From Streptomyces coacervatus (lineage in GTDB: Bacteria > Actinomycetota > Actinomycetes > Streptomycetales > Streptomycetaceae), in NCBI RefSeq assembly GCF_029223485.1, contig NZ_JARHTP010000007.1:1-64000 (forward strand): DNA of 64,000 nt, in the 5' to 3' direction. The notes below the pieces were generated by a model. It ran no database searches, was not told where the DNA came from, and was given only the letters and a program-made list of their open reading frames with translations. The translations under genes and the position numbers were made by a program. Below, in pieces: positions 41,299 through 48,837 of the stretch (position 1 is the stretch's first letter; every line of letters starts with the position of its first letter).

Positions 41299-41335
41299 CC
41301 TCGGCAGTCCTTTCTCCCCACCTATGCCAGTCACG

Positions 41336-41363
41336 GCAACTAGCCAATTGATGAAGTCTTCAA
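41336..41363 (-). promoter_or_regulatory. ArsR-type operator/promoter for the SLOG-PNPOx pair
   Basis: TTGATGA, AG, TCTTCAA at 41348-41363 is a 7-2-7 dyad with one mismatch. On the minus strand it continues CAATTGGCTAGTTGC, the same flank as the two sites at 42801 and 44677. Confidence 0.7.
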
Positions 41364-41544
41364 GCGCCGTCCAGGGTTTCGGCCGGGCGAGAGGCATGGG
41401 CGGCCGCGGGAGAGCAACGGTCGCCCACTGGCTCCGTTGATCCACAGCTTCACCGATGAATCGGTGGTCCCATAGGGGCTGTTCGGCCCCAGTACGAGGC
41501 CGGTCAGCCTTTATGTATGGCCGACGGGCCCCTCGGCTTCCCGG

Positions 41545-41724
41545 TCACTTGTGCGCGTGCTCGCCGAGGTAGAAGAGCAGCCACACGAATCCGGCGAACA
41601 GATGGGTGCCGAAGATGTAGAAGCCCGCCCGGATCGCGACGCCACGCTCGATCCGCCACTCCCGGTCCTTGACCTTCCGTTCGCTCTTCCCGCCCGCAGG
41701 CTCATTGGCTGCCTGGTCTACCAC
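41545..41724 (-). CDS. DUF6126-like small membrane protein
   Basis: The product is 59 residues from GTG 41724, with AAGGAGA upstream. A charged N-terminus (GGKSERKVKDREWRIERG) is followed by one or two hydrophobic segments (IFGTHLFAGFVWLLFYLG). This is the pattern of actinobacterial DUF6126 proteins. Function unknown. Confidence 0.75.
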   Translation of the reverse strand: MVDQAANEPAGGKSERKVKDREWRIERGVAIRAGFYIFGTHLFAGFVWLLFYLGEHAHK

Positions 41725-41755
41725 CGCGTTGTCTCCTTGTCTTACGAGGGCATTC

Positions 41756-42226
41756 CTACGACGGCATGCGGAACCGGACGAGGACGACCTTGCCGTCATG
41801 GTCGATGGCCGGTTCTGCGCTGACGTAGCCGTCGTACTCGGCGGCCAGCTCGGCCACCAGCTGCAGCCCGGCCCCCATCGCGTCCGGTTCGAGGCTGGGC
41901 AGGTGTGGCTCGGCGTCGGCGACGCTGATGACCAGCTGCCCCGCGCCGACCGTTATGCCCACGTCGGCGACCGGGGACCGTGACGCGTGCCGCAGCACGT
42001 TCACCACCAGCTCGCTGACCACCAGCAAAACGGCGTCGGCGAACGCAGAACCCGGCACCACGCCGACCTCACCGAAGCGTCCGGCCACCGCCACGCGGGC
42101 CCGCCGCACCGCCTCCGGTCCCACCGGTACCGAGACGATGTGGCGCCGCACCGGCGACGGCACGTGCTCTATCACCGCCGCGGAGCGGCCTCGCCGCCAC
42201 GGCGGCCGGAACGGGTGCCCGCCCAT
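41756..42226 (-). CDS. HATPase_c ATP-binding protein
   Basis: The product is 156 residues, a short GHKL ATPase with N-box LLVVSELVVNVLRHA, VADAEP as G1-like box and MGAGLQLVAELAAEYDGYV. Paralogue of the proteins at 29771 and 43620. Its ATG overlaps the ArsR stop (TGATG), so it is the last gene of a three-gene operon: helical protein, ArsR, HATPase. Confidence 0.82.
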   Translation of the reverse strand: MGGHPFRPPWRRGRSAAVIEHVPSPVRRHIVSVPVGPEAVRRARVAVAGRFGEVGVVPGSAFADAVLLVVSELVVNVLRHASRSPVADVGITVGAGQLVISVADAEPHLPSLEPDAMGAGLQLVAELAAEYDGYVSAEPAIDHDGKVVLVRFRMPS

Positions 42227-42564
42227 CACCGCGCCGACTCCGTGGCGCGCAACTCGTCCAGGAGCTCCTGTCGGCCGGCCAGCAGCACGGAGAGGATCCG
42301 GCGGGCCGCGGCCAGCAGTTCGGCCACGTCCCCGCCCGCCAGCTCGTACACCACGGTGGAGCCGGTACGGGTGGCGGTCACGATGCCGGAGCGGCGCAGC
42401 ACCGCCAGCTGCTGCGACAGGTTCGACGGCTCGACCTCGATCGCGGCCAGCAGGTCGCGCACTGGCTTCGGCCCGTCCTGCAGCAGCTCCAGCACTCTTA
42501 TCCGCACCGGATGCCCGAGCATGCGGAAGAACTCCGCCTTCGCCTCGTACAGCGGAACCGGCAT
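42226..42564 (-). CDS. ArsR-family repressor
   Basis: The product is 112 residues from ATG 42564, with GAGGAG 8 bases upstream. Segments KAEFFRMLGHPVRIRVLELL, VEPSNLSQQLAVLRRSGIVT and RTGSTVVYELAGGDVAELLA are nearly identical to those of the ArsR proteins at 27296 and 44075. No cysteine. Probably binds the dyad at 42801-42816 upstream of its own operon. Confidence 0.9.
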   Translation of the reverse strand: MPVPLYEAKAEFFRMLGHPVRIRVLELLQDGPKPVRDLLAAIEVEPSNLSQQLAVLRRSGIVTATRTGSTVVYELAGGDVAELLAAARRILSVLLAGRQELLDELRATESAR

Positions 42565-42569
42565 GCCGC

Positions 42570-42776
42570 TCACTCCTCGTCCGCCCCTGCAACCGTGACA
42601 TCGAGCCCGTGCCGGCGGGCGAACCGCACCGCGTCGTCCAGCTCGTCCTGCGCCGCGGCCACGGCGTACGGGTCGTCCGCCGCCACAGCGGCCGCCAGCC
42701 CGGCCCGGGCCGCCCGCACCCGCGCCAGCAGCGCCTCGACGACCTCGCCCACCCCGACCTCCATACCTTGGACCAT
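42570..42776 (-). CDS. Small helical protein preceding ArsR
   Basis: The product is about 68 residues: VGEVVEALLARVRAARAGLA, DDPYAVAAAQDELDDAVRFA and RRHGLDVTVAGADEE. Predicted two-helix protein. It aligns with the protein at 44437-44625, which also precedes an ArsR gene, so the pair is ancestral to both cassettes. ATG 42776 or 42764. No known family. Confidence 0.65.
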   Translation of the reverse strand: MVQGMEVGVGEVVEALLARVRAARAGLAAAVAADDPYAVAAAQDELDDAVRFARRHGLDVTVAGADEE

Positions 42777-42788
42777 CTGTCGACCACC

Positions 42789-42816
42789 GCAACTAACCAA
42801 TTGAAGAACTCTTCAA
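42789..42816 (-). promoter_or_regulatory. ArsR-type operator/promoter
   Basis: TTGAAGA, AC, TCTTCAA at 42801-42816 is a perfect 7-2-7 repeat. On the minus strand it is followed by CAATTGGTTAGTTGCGG, and the first ATG lies about 25 bases further on. Same layout as at 44677-44692. Confidence 0.75.
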
Positions 42817-42869
42817 GAGTACGCTCCGCGTCCGTCGGGATCCGGCGCGGGCAGGTGGGACGGCGCGTT

Positions 42870-43406
42870 TCAGGCCGACTCGCCGTCCGCCGAAACAGCA
42901 GGGGTCGTACAGGGGGCGATGCGCCGCGCGCCGGCCGGCCACAGCACCTCGACCGCGACCTTGCGGTTGTGGGCGTACGTCACCAGATGTGCCACGTCCA
43001 GCCAGTGGTCGGCCCGGGACCCGTCCCAGACCGCGACCAAGCCCCGGCAGGATTCGATGATCTGTTCGTCGACGGCGGCGCACGCGACAGGATCGCGGGG
43101 GTCGAACTCCACCAGCCGTGCGTGCTCGGCCGCCGTCAACAGCTGCCCCGCGGCCACACGATCCGGCTCCGGCAGGGCCGCCGGCAGCGCTCCAGCCGTC
43201 GGAACCACGACCAGCAGCGACCCGCCCGCCCGGTGGACGGCCCGCCCGAACACCAGCGGCAGCCCCGCGGCGGCCCGGACCACGCCTATCAGGCCGTGCG
43301 GCTCCAGGCGCCGCAGCACGGCGGGGAGCTCGGCCTCCACGAGCCCCCACGACTCCGCCGTGAGATCACCATGGCCGACCACACCGAACATCGCCTCACC
43401 GCTCAC
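42870..43406 (-). CDS. SLOG-like Rossmann-fold protein, paralogue
   Basis: The product is about 178 residues. MFGVVGHGDLTAESWGLVEA, LPLVFGRAVHRAGGSLLVVV, GLVAVWDGSRADHWLDVAHL and VTYAHNRKVAVEVLWPAGAR match the protein at 40798-41298 in order. The GTG at 43406 overlaps the upstream small gene's stop by 4 bases; an ATG at 43391 is an alternative. Nucleotide binding is inferred from the fold resemblance only. Confidence 0.65.
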   Translation of the reverse strand: MSGEAMFGVVGHGDLTAESWGLVEAELPAVLRRLEPHGLIGVVRAAAGLPLVFGRAVHRAGGSLLVVVPTAGALPAALPEPDRVAAGQLLTAAEHARLVEFDPRDPVACAAVDEQIIESCRGLVAVWDGSRADHWLDVAHLVTYAHNRKVAVEVLWPAGARRIAPCTTPAVSADGESA

Positions 43407-43585
43407 CTGTCTGCTTCCTGTCCCGTGGCGTCGTCTCCGGCGCAGGGCGCGGCCGGGCAGGGCCGTATCCGCAGCCGGAGACCGCTCCGTCCGGCCCACG
43501 CGACCAGCGCTCCGGTCTCGGCGGCATCCGCCGTGTGGGGGGCGTGGTCACCGTCGGGGTGCAGGAAGGTGATCTCGAAACGCAT
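43403..43585 (-). CDS. Small hypothetical protein upstream of the SLOG-like gene
   Basis: The product is 60 residues. It begins MRFEITFLHPDGDHAPHTAD and continues ETGALVAWAGRSGLRLRIRP, a beta-hairpin and helix-like pattern, with a Pro/Ala/Cys tail. GGAG lies about 10 bases before the ATG. The 4-base overlap with the next gene supports translation. Family not recognised. Confidence 0.5.
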   Translation of the reverse strand: MRFEITFLHPDGDHAPHTADAAETGALVAWAGRSGLRLRIRPCPAAPCAGDDATGQEADR

Positions 43586-43619
43586 CTGCGGTGCTCCTGC
43601 CATTCCCATGTCGTACGTC

Positions 43620-44078
43620 TCACAGCCGCCAGGGCAGCCGGAAACGGGCCACCACGGTCTTGCCCCGCCCCCACGATGCAGGCTCCACGCTCACCTCGCC
43701 GTCGAAGTAGGCCGTCATCTCCGCCACGGTGCGCAGTCCCCCTCCGACGGACGCCCCAGCCAGGTCGACCGTGTGAGGGTCCTGGTCTCCCACCACCACC
43801 ACCAGCTGCCCGGCGCCCGTCGACACCGTCACGGTCGCGCTCGGCGAATGGGGTGCGGCGTGCCGTACGGCATTGGTCATCAGCTCGCTGACTACCAGCA
43901 GCGCCGCATCCGCCAGCAGCGATCCGGGCGCCAGCCCGAACAGGGTCAACACCTCAGCCGTGCTGATCCGTGCCGCCCGTACGGAGGCCGGCGCCGTGGG
44001 CAGGATCAGGGTGCGCCGCTGGACGTGTGGGCGCGTCCCCACCCCGGTCTGCTCGCGGGTGCTGTGCCCGCGTATCAC
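43620..44078 (-). CDS. HATPase_c ATP-binding protein
   Basis: The product is 152 residues with N-box LLVVSELMTNAVRHA, GDQDPHTVDLAG as G1-like segment and GGGLRTVAEMTAYFDGEVSV. It overlaps the ArsR stop by 4 bases. It is the third gene of a cassette that duplicates 41756-42776. Confidence 0.82.
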   Translation of the reverse strand: MIRGHSTREQTGVGTRPHVQRRTLILPTAPASVRAARISTAEVLTLFGLAPGSLLADAALLVVSELMTNAVRHAAPHSPSATVTVSTGAGQLVVVVGDQDPHTVDLAGASVGGGLRTVAEMTAYFDGEVSVEPASWGRGKTVVARFRLPWRL

Positions 44079-44413
44079 GGCGACGCCTCGCTCTCGCGCA
44101 GCTCCTCCAGCAGCTCCCGCCGGCTGCTCAGTAGATCGGACAGGATCCGCCGCGCCGCACCCATCAGTTCCGTCACGTCCCCGCCCGCGAGCGCGTACAC
44201 GACTCTGGAGCCGTCACGCGTCGCCGTGACGATGCCCGACCGGCGCAGCACCGCCAGCTGCTGCGACAGGCTGGAGGACTCGATCTCGATGGCGGCCAGC
44301 AGGTCGCGCACCGGCTTTGGCCCGCCCTGCAACAGCTCCAGCACCTGGATCCGCACGGGATGGCCCAGCATCCGGAAGAGCTCCGCCTTCGCCTGGTACA
44401 GGGGAACGCTCAC
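44075..44413 (-). CDS. ArsR-family repressor
   Basis: The product is 112 residues from GTG 44413. KAELFRMLGHPVRIQVLELL, IESSSLSQQLAVLRRSGIVT and RDGSRVVYALAGGDVTELMG match the paralogues. No cysteine. The start codon and its ribosome binding site lie inside a 9-base tandem repeat (44411-44446), in which each unit supplies GGGGTGATC on this strand, so several starts are possible. Confidence 0.88.
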   Translation of the reverse strand: MSVPLYQAKAELFRMLGHPVRIQVLELLQGGPKPVRDLLAAIEIESSSLSQQLAVLRRSGIVTATRDGSRVVYALAGGDVTELMGAARRILSDLLSSRRELLEELRESEASP

Positions 44414-44446
44414 CCCGATCACCCCGATCACCCCGATCACCCCGCA
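44411..44446. repeat. 9-bp tandem repeat (CACCCCGAT) x4
   Basis: Three exact copies and one partial copy of CACCCCGAT span the start region of the ArsR gene. On the coding strand they read GGGGTGATC in tandem and would add Gly-Val-Ile units in frame. Confidence 0.9.
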
Positions 44447-44625
44447 CATCCCGCGCCCGCCCCGGCGCCCGGCTCGATGCCGTGCTCACAAGCCAGCCGC
44501 AGCATGTCCTCCAACTCTCCGGACTCCACGGCCACCGCAAAGGCGTCCCGAGCCAGGTGCGCGACCTCAAGACCGTCCTGCGCCCCGCGTACCCGCTCCA
44601 GAACTGCCTCGGCGAACCCGCTCAC
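44437..44625 (-). CDS. Small helical protein preceding ArsR
   Basis: The product is 62 residues from GTG 44625, with GGAGG 7 bases upstream. AEAVLERVRGAQDGLEVAHL, DAFAVAVESGELEDMLRLAC and EHGIEPGAGAGAGCAG parallel the protein at 42570-42776. First gene of its cassette, downstream of the dyad at 44677. Confidence 0.65.
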   Translation of the reverse strand: MSGFAEAVLERVRGAQDGLEVAHLARDAFAVAVESGELEDMLRLACEHGIEPGAGAGAGCAG

Positions 44626-44664
44626 CCCAAACCTCCGCGCGCTCTGGACTACCTAACGATCAAC

Positions 44665-44692
44665 GCAACTAACTAATTGAAGAACTCTTCAA
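44665..44692 (-). promoter_or_regulatory. ArsR-type operator/promoter
   Basis: TTGAAGA, AC, TCTTCAA at 44677-44692, flanked by AAT/ATT, is a perfect dyad. On the minus strand it continues CAATTAGTTAGTTGCG, differing by one base from the site at 42801. Confidence 0.75.
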
Positions 44693-44785
44693 TTGTAGTC
44701 CAGGGCGGGAGAGCACCATTTCGCGCTGCACAGGGGGCGGGGGGTTTGCGGGGCAGGTTCGCTGGTCGAGGAGTTGGAAGCCGCC

Positions 44786-45590
44786 CTAGTTCCTGCTCAG
44801 CGTGCGGGTCACCCCGGCCACCACGGCGGTCGTCAGCATCCAGCCGATCGCGATCAGTGCATAGGCCATCCCTTGCAGCACTCCGCCGGACCAGTGCCAT
44901 GCATCGCACTGACCGAGTCCGCCGATGGGGATCAGGAAGTCGAGCGTGTAGACGACGGCGTTGAACGGCGGCCCATCGCCCGGCCTGTTCGGACTCGGGG
45001 TGTGTGCGCCGAAGGCGCCCGTGCCCAGCAGGGTCAGGACGACGTGTCAGGCACCGGCCAGCCAGGGGCGATAGCCGTAGCCGACGGCTGCGTCGAGCAG
45101 ATACCCCAGGTACGGCTCCACGGGCGCAGCGAGCGGCGTCGGTGGCGCTGTTCTTCCAAGAGGATCCGGCGTGCCTCGTTGTCGTGGCCGCTTCCGCGGT
45201 AGTGGGCCGCCAGTTGTTCGTACGATTGTGGCGAGTTGCCGGGATTGCGGCGGATCCATGCCAGTCTTCCCTTCACCGTGTCCGACTCGGAGCGGATCGA
45301 GTCGTAGGTGAAGCCCTCCAGTCGTATCTCGTCCGCCCAGCTGCGGGCGTCGTCCTGGACCCAGGCGGCGTGCGCGCTGCGCAGATCGAGCGCGCCGGCG
45401 GGTGGGGCCGCGAAGCGCAGGTCGAGATCCTGGGTGTGCAGTCCGGGCGCGACCAGCGACTGGGGAGTGCCGGTGAGGGCGGCCTCCTCGAAGGAGAGCA
45501 GATCGGTGATCTGCGCCCCGCGCAGGTGGACACTCTCGTCGGTCGTGAACCCCATTTTGTTCGTGGCATTCCTCACCCTTGCATGAGTCA
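44786..45590 (-). pseudogene. Decayed pentapeptide-type membrane protein (membrane oxidoreductase-like)
   Basis: The 5' part encodes VHLRGAQITDLLSFEEAALT, LRSAHAAWVQDDARSWADEI and a segment RLAWIRRNPGNSPQSYEQLA. A one-base frameshift near 45090 is needed to reach LDAAVGYGYRPWLAGA. A TGA at 45047-45049 then interrupts the same frame, after which HVVLTLLGTGAFGAHTPSPN, DFLIPIGG and a membrane helix ALIAIGWMLTTAVVAGVTR continue to the TAG at 44786. Streptomyces proteins annotated as membrane-associated oxidoreductases have this order. Two independent lesions indicate a pseudogene. Confidence 0.7.
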
Positions 45591-45927
45591 CGATCACCTC
45601 CTGGGCGCCGTGGCGTTGCCGCCGTCCGCTCAGGAGTCCCGTTGTCGCGCCCCAGCGGCGGTATTTCGGGCATACCTCGCCGCGTGCGTGGCATGAGCGC
45701 ATTGTCGTGTTTCTGGTCTGGCAGTCCCGTAGTTCGCCGCGAGGATGCCCGCCGTGCGGGCGGGGGTGGGGCAGGGCGCTGCGGGTGGGGCCGGAGGTCC
45801 GGGATAGGGCGCGAGAAGAGTCGGTCCAACTCAACGGACGGAGATGCTCGTTCAGGCCGGCGCAGTGGTCGACGTCTCGTCCTGTGATCGGGGCGTAGTC
45901 GGCACGAACCGTGGATAGGGTGCAGAC
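45591..45927. other. Intergenic, no gene seen
   Basis: No conserved coding frame or strong hairpin could be recognised here. It probably holds the remains of the pseudogene's 5' end and the promoter of the STAS gene. Confidence 0.5.
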
Positions 45928-46308
45928 GTGGCCGAGATCGAACTGAGCGTGGACAACGGTGCGCAGGACTGTGTCGTCGCCCAGGTGACTGGTGACATGG
46001 ACTACGTGAGCGCGTCCACCTTCCGGCCCCGCGTCCACGAGTTGTTCGACGGCGACCGGCGGTTGGTGCTGGACCTGTCGGGGGTGGACTTCTTCGACTC
46101 CGCGGGCCTGAACGAGCTCCTGGCGCTGCACCGCCGGGCCGCCGAGGGGGGCGGTTCACTGGCGCTGGCGAACGTGCCCGGCATGGTGCGCGGCCTGTTG
46201 TCGCTGACCGGTACGGATGCCGTTCTGGACGTGCATGCCACCGTCGGCGAGGCCGTGGCCGGGCGGCGGAAGGCTGAGGACGCAGACGGCGTGAGCCCCG
46301 GCAGATGA
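45928..46308 (+). CDS. STAS-domain anti-sigma factor antagonist
   Basis: The product is 126 residues from GTG 45928. The SpoIIAA fold is clear: VVAQVTGDMDYVSASTFRPR, RLVLDLSGVDFFDSAGLNEL with the phosphorylatable Ser in DSAG, and GSLALANVPGMVRGLLSLTG. It could partner with the orphan HATPase proteins at 41756 and 43620. Confidence 0.9.
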   Translation: MAEIELSVDNGAQDCVVAQVTGDMDYVSASTFRPRVHELFDGDRRLVLDLSGVDFFDSAGLNELLALHRRAAEGGGSLALANVPGMVRGLLSLTGTDAVLDVHATVGEAVAGRRKAEDADGVSPGR

Positions 46309-46669
46309 TCGCACTCCGGTCGTCAGTGGCCCACACCGTTGCTGCATCGACCGGGCAGGAGCGTTTCTGCGCCAGGTGCGCTTTGTTGGGCTGGGCATGG
46401 AACCAGACGAGACGGCGTACCGGCTCGCCGCGTTCCAGCCGGACCGCCGGGCGCGTACCGGCTGGTGGTTAACACTCCCGCGCTGGATCCGTTGGCCCGC
46501 TGCCGGATGGCGGATCGGCAGGATGGCGCCGTTGGCCGCAGCGCGAGCCGTGATGGGGACGGCAGCCGGAGGGGCGGTCGCGGGGGACTGTGGGTGATGG
46601 CCGCAGCCCAGTGACGGCGGTGGCGTTCAACGAGCCGCCGTGCGTTGCTTGCCGCTCTGAACCGTCGGG
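46309..46669. other. Intergenic, no gene supported
   Basis: Several overlapping open frames exist, but none shows a conserved domain, a good ribosome binding site and a sensible composition together. No clear terminator for acs was found. Confidence 0.5.
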
Positions 46670-48784
46670 CTAGTCAGCCCCGCCGAACGCTCGGATTTCT
46701 TCGGCCTCCTGGGCAGAGAGCTCGCGGGGGACCGCGCCGCGGGCGAGTTTCTCGCTCTGCACGTGGTGGCGGATGTCGTCGACGATCTCGGGGTTGGCCA
46801 GGGTGGTGACGTCGCCGACGTCCGTGAAGTTGGAGATCCCGGCGATCACCCGACGCATGATCTTCCCGGAGCGGGTCTTGGGCATGTCGGGGACGATCCA
46901 CACGCCGGCGGGCCGGGCGATCTTCCCGATCTCGCGGTCGATGGCGGCGGCCACCTTGCGTTCGATCTCCGGGCCCGGCGTCTGGCCGGGTTTGAGGGCG
47001 ACGTACATCTCCACCGCGCGGCCGCGCAACTCGTCCATCACCGGTACGGCGGCGGCCTCCGCCACCTCCTCGACGGTCAGGGCCGCGGATTCGAGTTCCT
47101 TGGTGCCGAGCCGGTGGCCGGAGACGTTGATGACGTCGTCGATGCGGCCCAGGATGCGGAAGTAGCCGTCGGCGGCCTGCACCGCGCCGTCCCCGCACAG
47201 GAACGGCCAGTCGTGCCAGTCGGTGCTGTGCTCGTCATGGCAGTAGCGGCGGTAGTAGATGTCGACGAAGCGTTCCGGCTGGCCCCAGACGGTCTGCAGC
47301 ACGCCGGGCCAGGGGTTGCGGATGCAGATGTTGCCCGCCCTGCCGCTGCCGGCCTCGACCGGTGCGCCCTCGTCGTCGTAGATCACCGGGTAGATGCCCA
47401 GCGCGCCCGGCCCGCAGCTGCCCGGCTTCATCGGCTGCAGCGCCGGCAGGGTGGTGCCCAGGAAGCCGCCGGTCTCCGTCATCCACCAGGTGTCGACGAC
47501 GACCGCCTCGCCCTTGCCGACCTCGTCGTGGTACCAGCGCCAGACCTCCGGCTCGATCGGCTCGCCCACCGTCGTCATGTGCTTGAAGCGGTAGTCGTAC
47601 TTGGCCGGCTCGTCCGGGCCCAGCTTGCGCAGCATGCGGATGGTGGTCGGCGCGGTGTGGAAGATGTTCACCCCGAGCCGCTCGGCGATGCGCCAGCAGC
47701 GTCCGGCGTCCGGGTGGCTGGGCACGCCCTCGAACAGCACGCTGGTCGCGCCCAGGGCCAAGGGGCCGTAGACGATGTACGAGTGCCCGGTGATCCAGCC
47801 GATGTCGGCGGCGCACCAGTAGGTGTCGGTGGGGTGGATGTCCTGGTAGTACTTCGAGGTCCCGGCCACGTAGGCGAGGTAGCCGCCGGTGGAGTGCTGG
47901 CAGCCCTTGGGCCGGCCCGTGGTCCCGCTGGTGTACATCAGGAACAGCGGCGCCTCGGCCGGCATCGACACCGGCTCCACCTGCTGTCCTCGGTAGTGCG
48001 GCAGCAGCTCGTCGACGAAGAAGTCCCGGCCCTCGGCCATGATGCTGTCGGAGGCGTACGTCCCGGCGTGGCGGCGCCAGACGAGCACCTTGTCGACCTC
48101 CTGGCCGAGCTTGGCCGCGGCGGCCACGGCCTCGTCGGCCTTGACTTTGTGGTCGACCAGGGTGCCGCCCCGGTAGTAGCCGTCCATGGTCACCAGCACG
48201 CGGCTGCCCGAGTCGGCGATCCGGTCGCCGCACGCGGCACCGGAAAAGCCGCCGAACACCTCGGAGTGGATGGCGCCCAGACGGGCGCAGGCCAGCATCG
48301 CGACCGGCAGCTCGACGACCATCGGCAGATGGAAGGTGACCCGGTCACCGGTTTTCACCCCGGCGAAGTCCCGCAGCAGGGCGGCGAATTCGTTCACCCG
48401 CCGGTACAGCTCCTGATAGGTGATCGCCTGTGGATCGGCCTCCTCCGGCTCCGGCACCCAGATGAACGCGGCCTGGTTGCGGCTGCCCGCCAGGTGCCGG
48501 TCGACGCAGTTGTAGCAGGCGTTGAGGCGGCCGCCGACGAACCACTTCCAGAACGGCGGATCGCTGGTGTCCAGCGTGGTGTGCCAGTAGGCGTCCCAGC
48601 TGAGCAGGTCGGCGTACTCCTTGAAACACTCGGGGAAGTACTCCTCGGCGAACCGTTCGAGAACGGCCGGGTCGCCCACGTTCGCTTGCGCGACGAATTT
48701 CGCCGGCGGCCGGTAGTACTCCTCCTCCCGCCAGTGGACCGCGATCTGCGCCTCCGACAACTGGGGTTCGGATTCGTGTGCCAT
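46670..48784 (-). CDS. acs: Acetyl-CoA synthetase
   Basis: The product is 704 residues, somewhat longer than the usual 650. The AMP-binding P-loop is YTSGTTGRPKG from residue 284; DTWWMTETGGF and the hinge region GRIDDVINVSGHRLGTKELE follow. Lys641 in PKTRSGKIMRR is the catalytic Lys subject to regulatory acetylation in the family. Reaction: acetate, ATP and CoA to acetyl-CoA, AMP and PPi. ATG 48784 has AGAGAGGA upstream. A small Cys-rich gene lies 53 bases upstream in the same direction. Confidence 0.95.
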   Translation of the reverse strand: MAHESEPQLSEAQIAVHWREEEYYRPPAKFVAQANVGDPAVLERFAEEYFPECFKEYADLLSWDAYWHTTLDTSDPPFWKWFVGGRLNACYNCVDRHLAGSRNQAAFIWVPEPEEADPQAITYQELYRRVNEFAALLRDFAGVKTGDRVTFHLPMVVELPVAMLACARLGAIHSEVFGGFSGAACGDRIADSGSRVLVTMDGYYRGGTLVDHKVKADEAVAAAAKLGQEVDKVLVWRRHAGTYASDSIMAEGRDFFVDELLPHYRGQQVEPVSMPAEAPLFLMYTSGTTGRPKGCQHSTGGYLAYVAGTSKYYQDIHPTDTYWCAADIGWITGHSYIVYGPLALGATSVLFEGVPSHPDAGRCWRIAERLGVNIFHTAPTTIRMLRKLGPDEPAKYDYRFKHMTTVGEPIEPEVWRWYHDEVGKGEAVVVDTWWMTETGGFLGTTLPALQPMKPGSCGPGALGIYPVIYDDEGAPVEAGSGRAGNICIRNPWPGVLQTVWGQPERFVDIYYRRYCHDEHSTDWHDWPFLCGDGAVQAADGYFRILGRIDDVINVSGHRLGTKELESAALTVEEVAEAAAVPVMDELRGRAVEMYVALKPGQTPGPEIERKVAAAIDREIGKIARPAGVWIVPDMPKTRSGKIMRRVIAGISNFTDVGDVTTLANPEIVDDIRHHVQSEKLARGAVPRELSAQEAEEIRAFGGAD

Positions 48785-48837
48785 CGACCTGTCCTCTCTG
48801 GAATGACCCTGGCCGCCAGGGGCGCTCAGGCCGCCCG

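Noticed and set aside
43396..43674. Alternative 92-codon frame overlapping the small gene at 43403-43585
   Set aside because: It is Arg/Pro-rich and overlaps the HATPase 3' end; the neighbouring frame has a better start, composition and coupling to the SLOG-like gene.
44411..44446. Phase-variable switch
   Set aside because: The unit is 9 bp, so copy changes keep the reading frame; on/off switching is not expected.
46339..46614. Small plus-strand gene after the STAS gene
   Set aside because: Composition and overlapping alternative frames give no sign of a conserved protein; no ribosome binding site decides a start.
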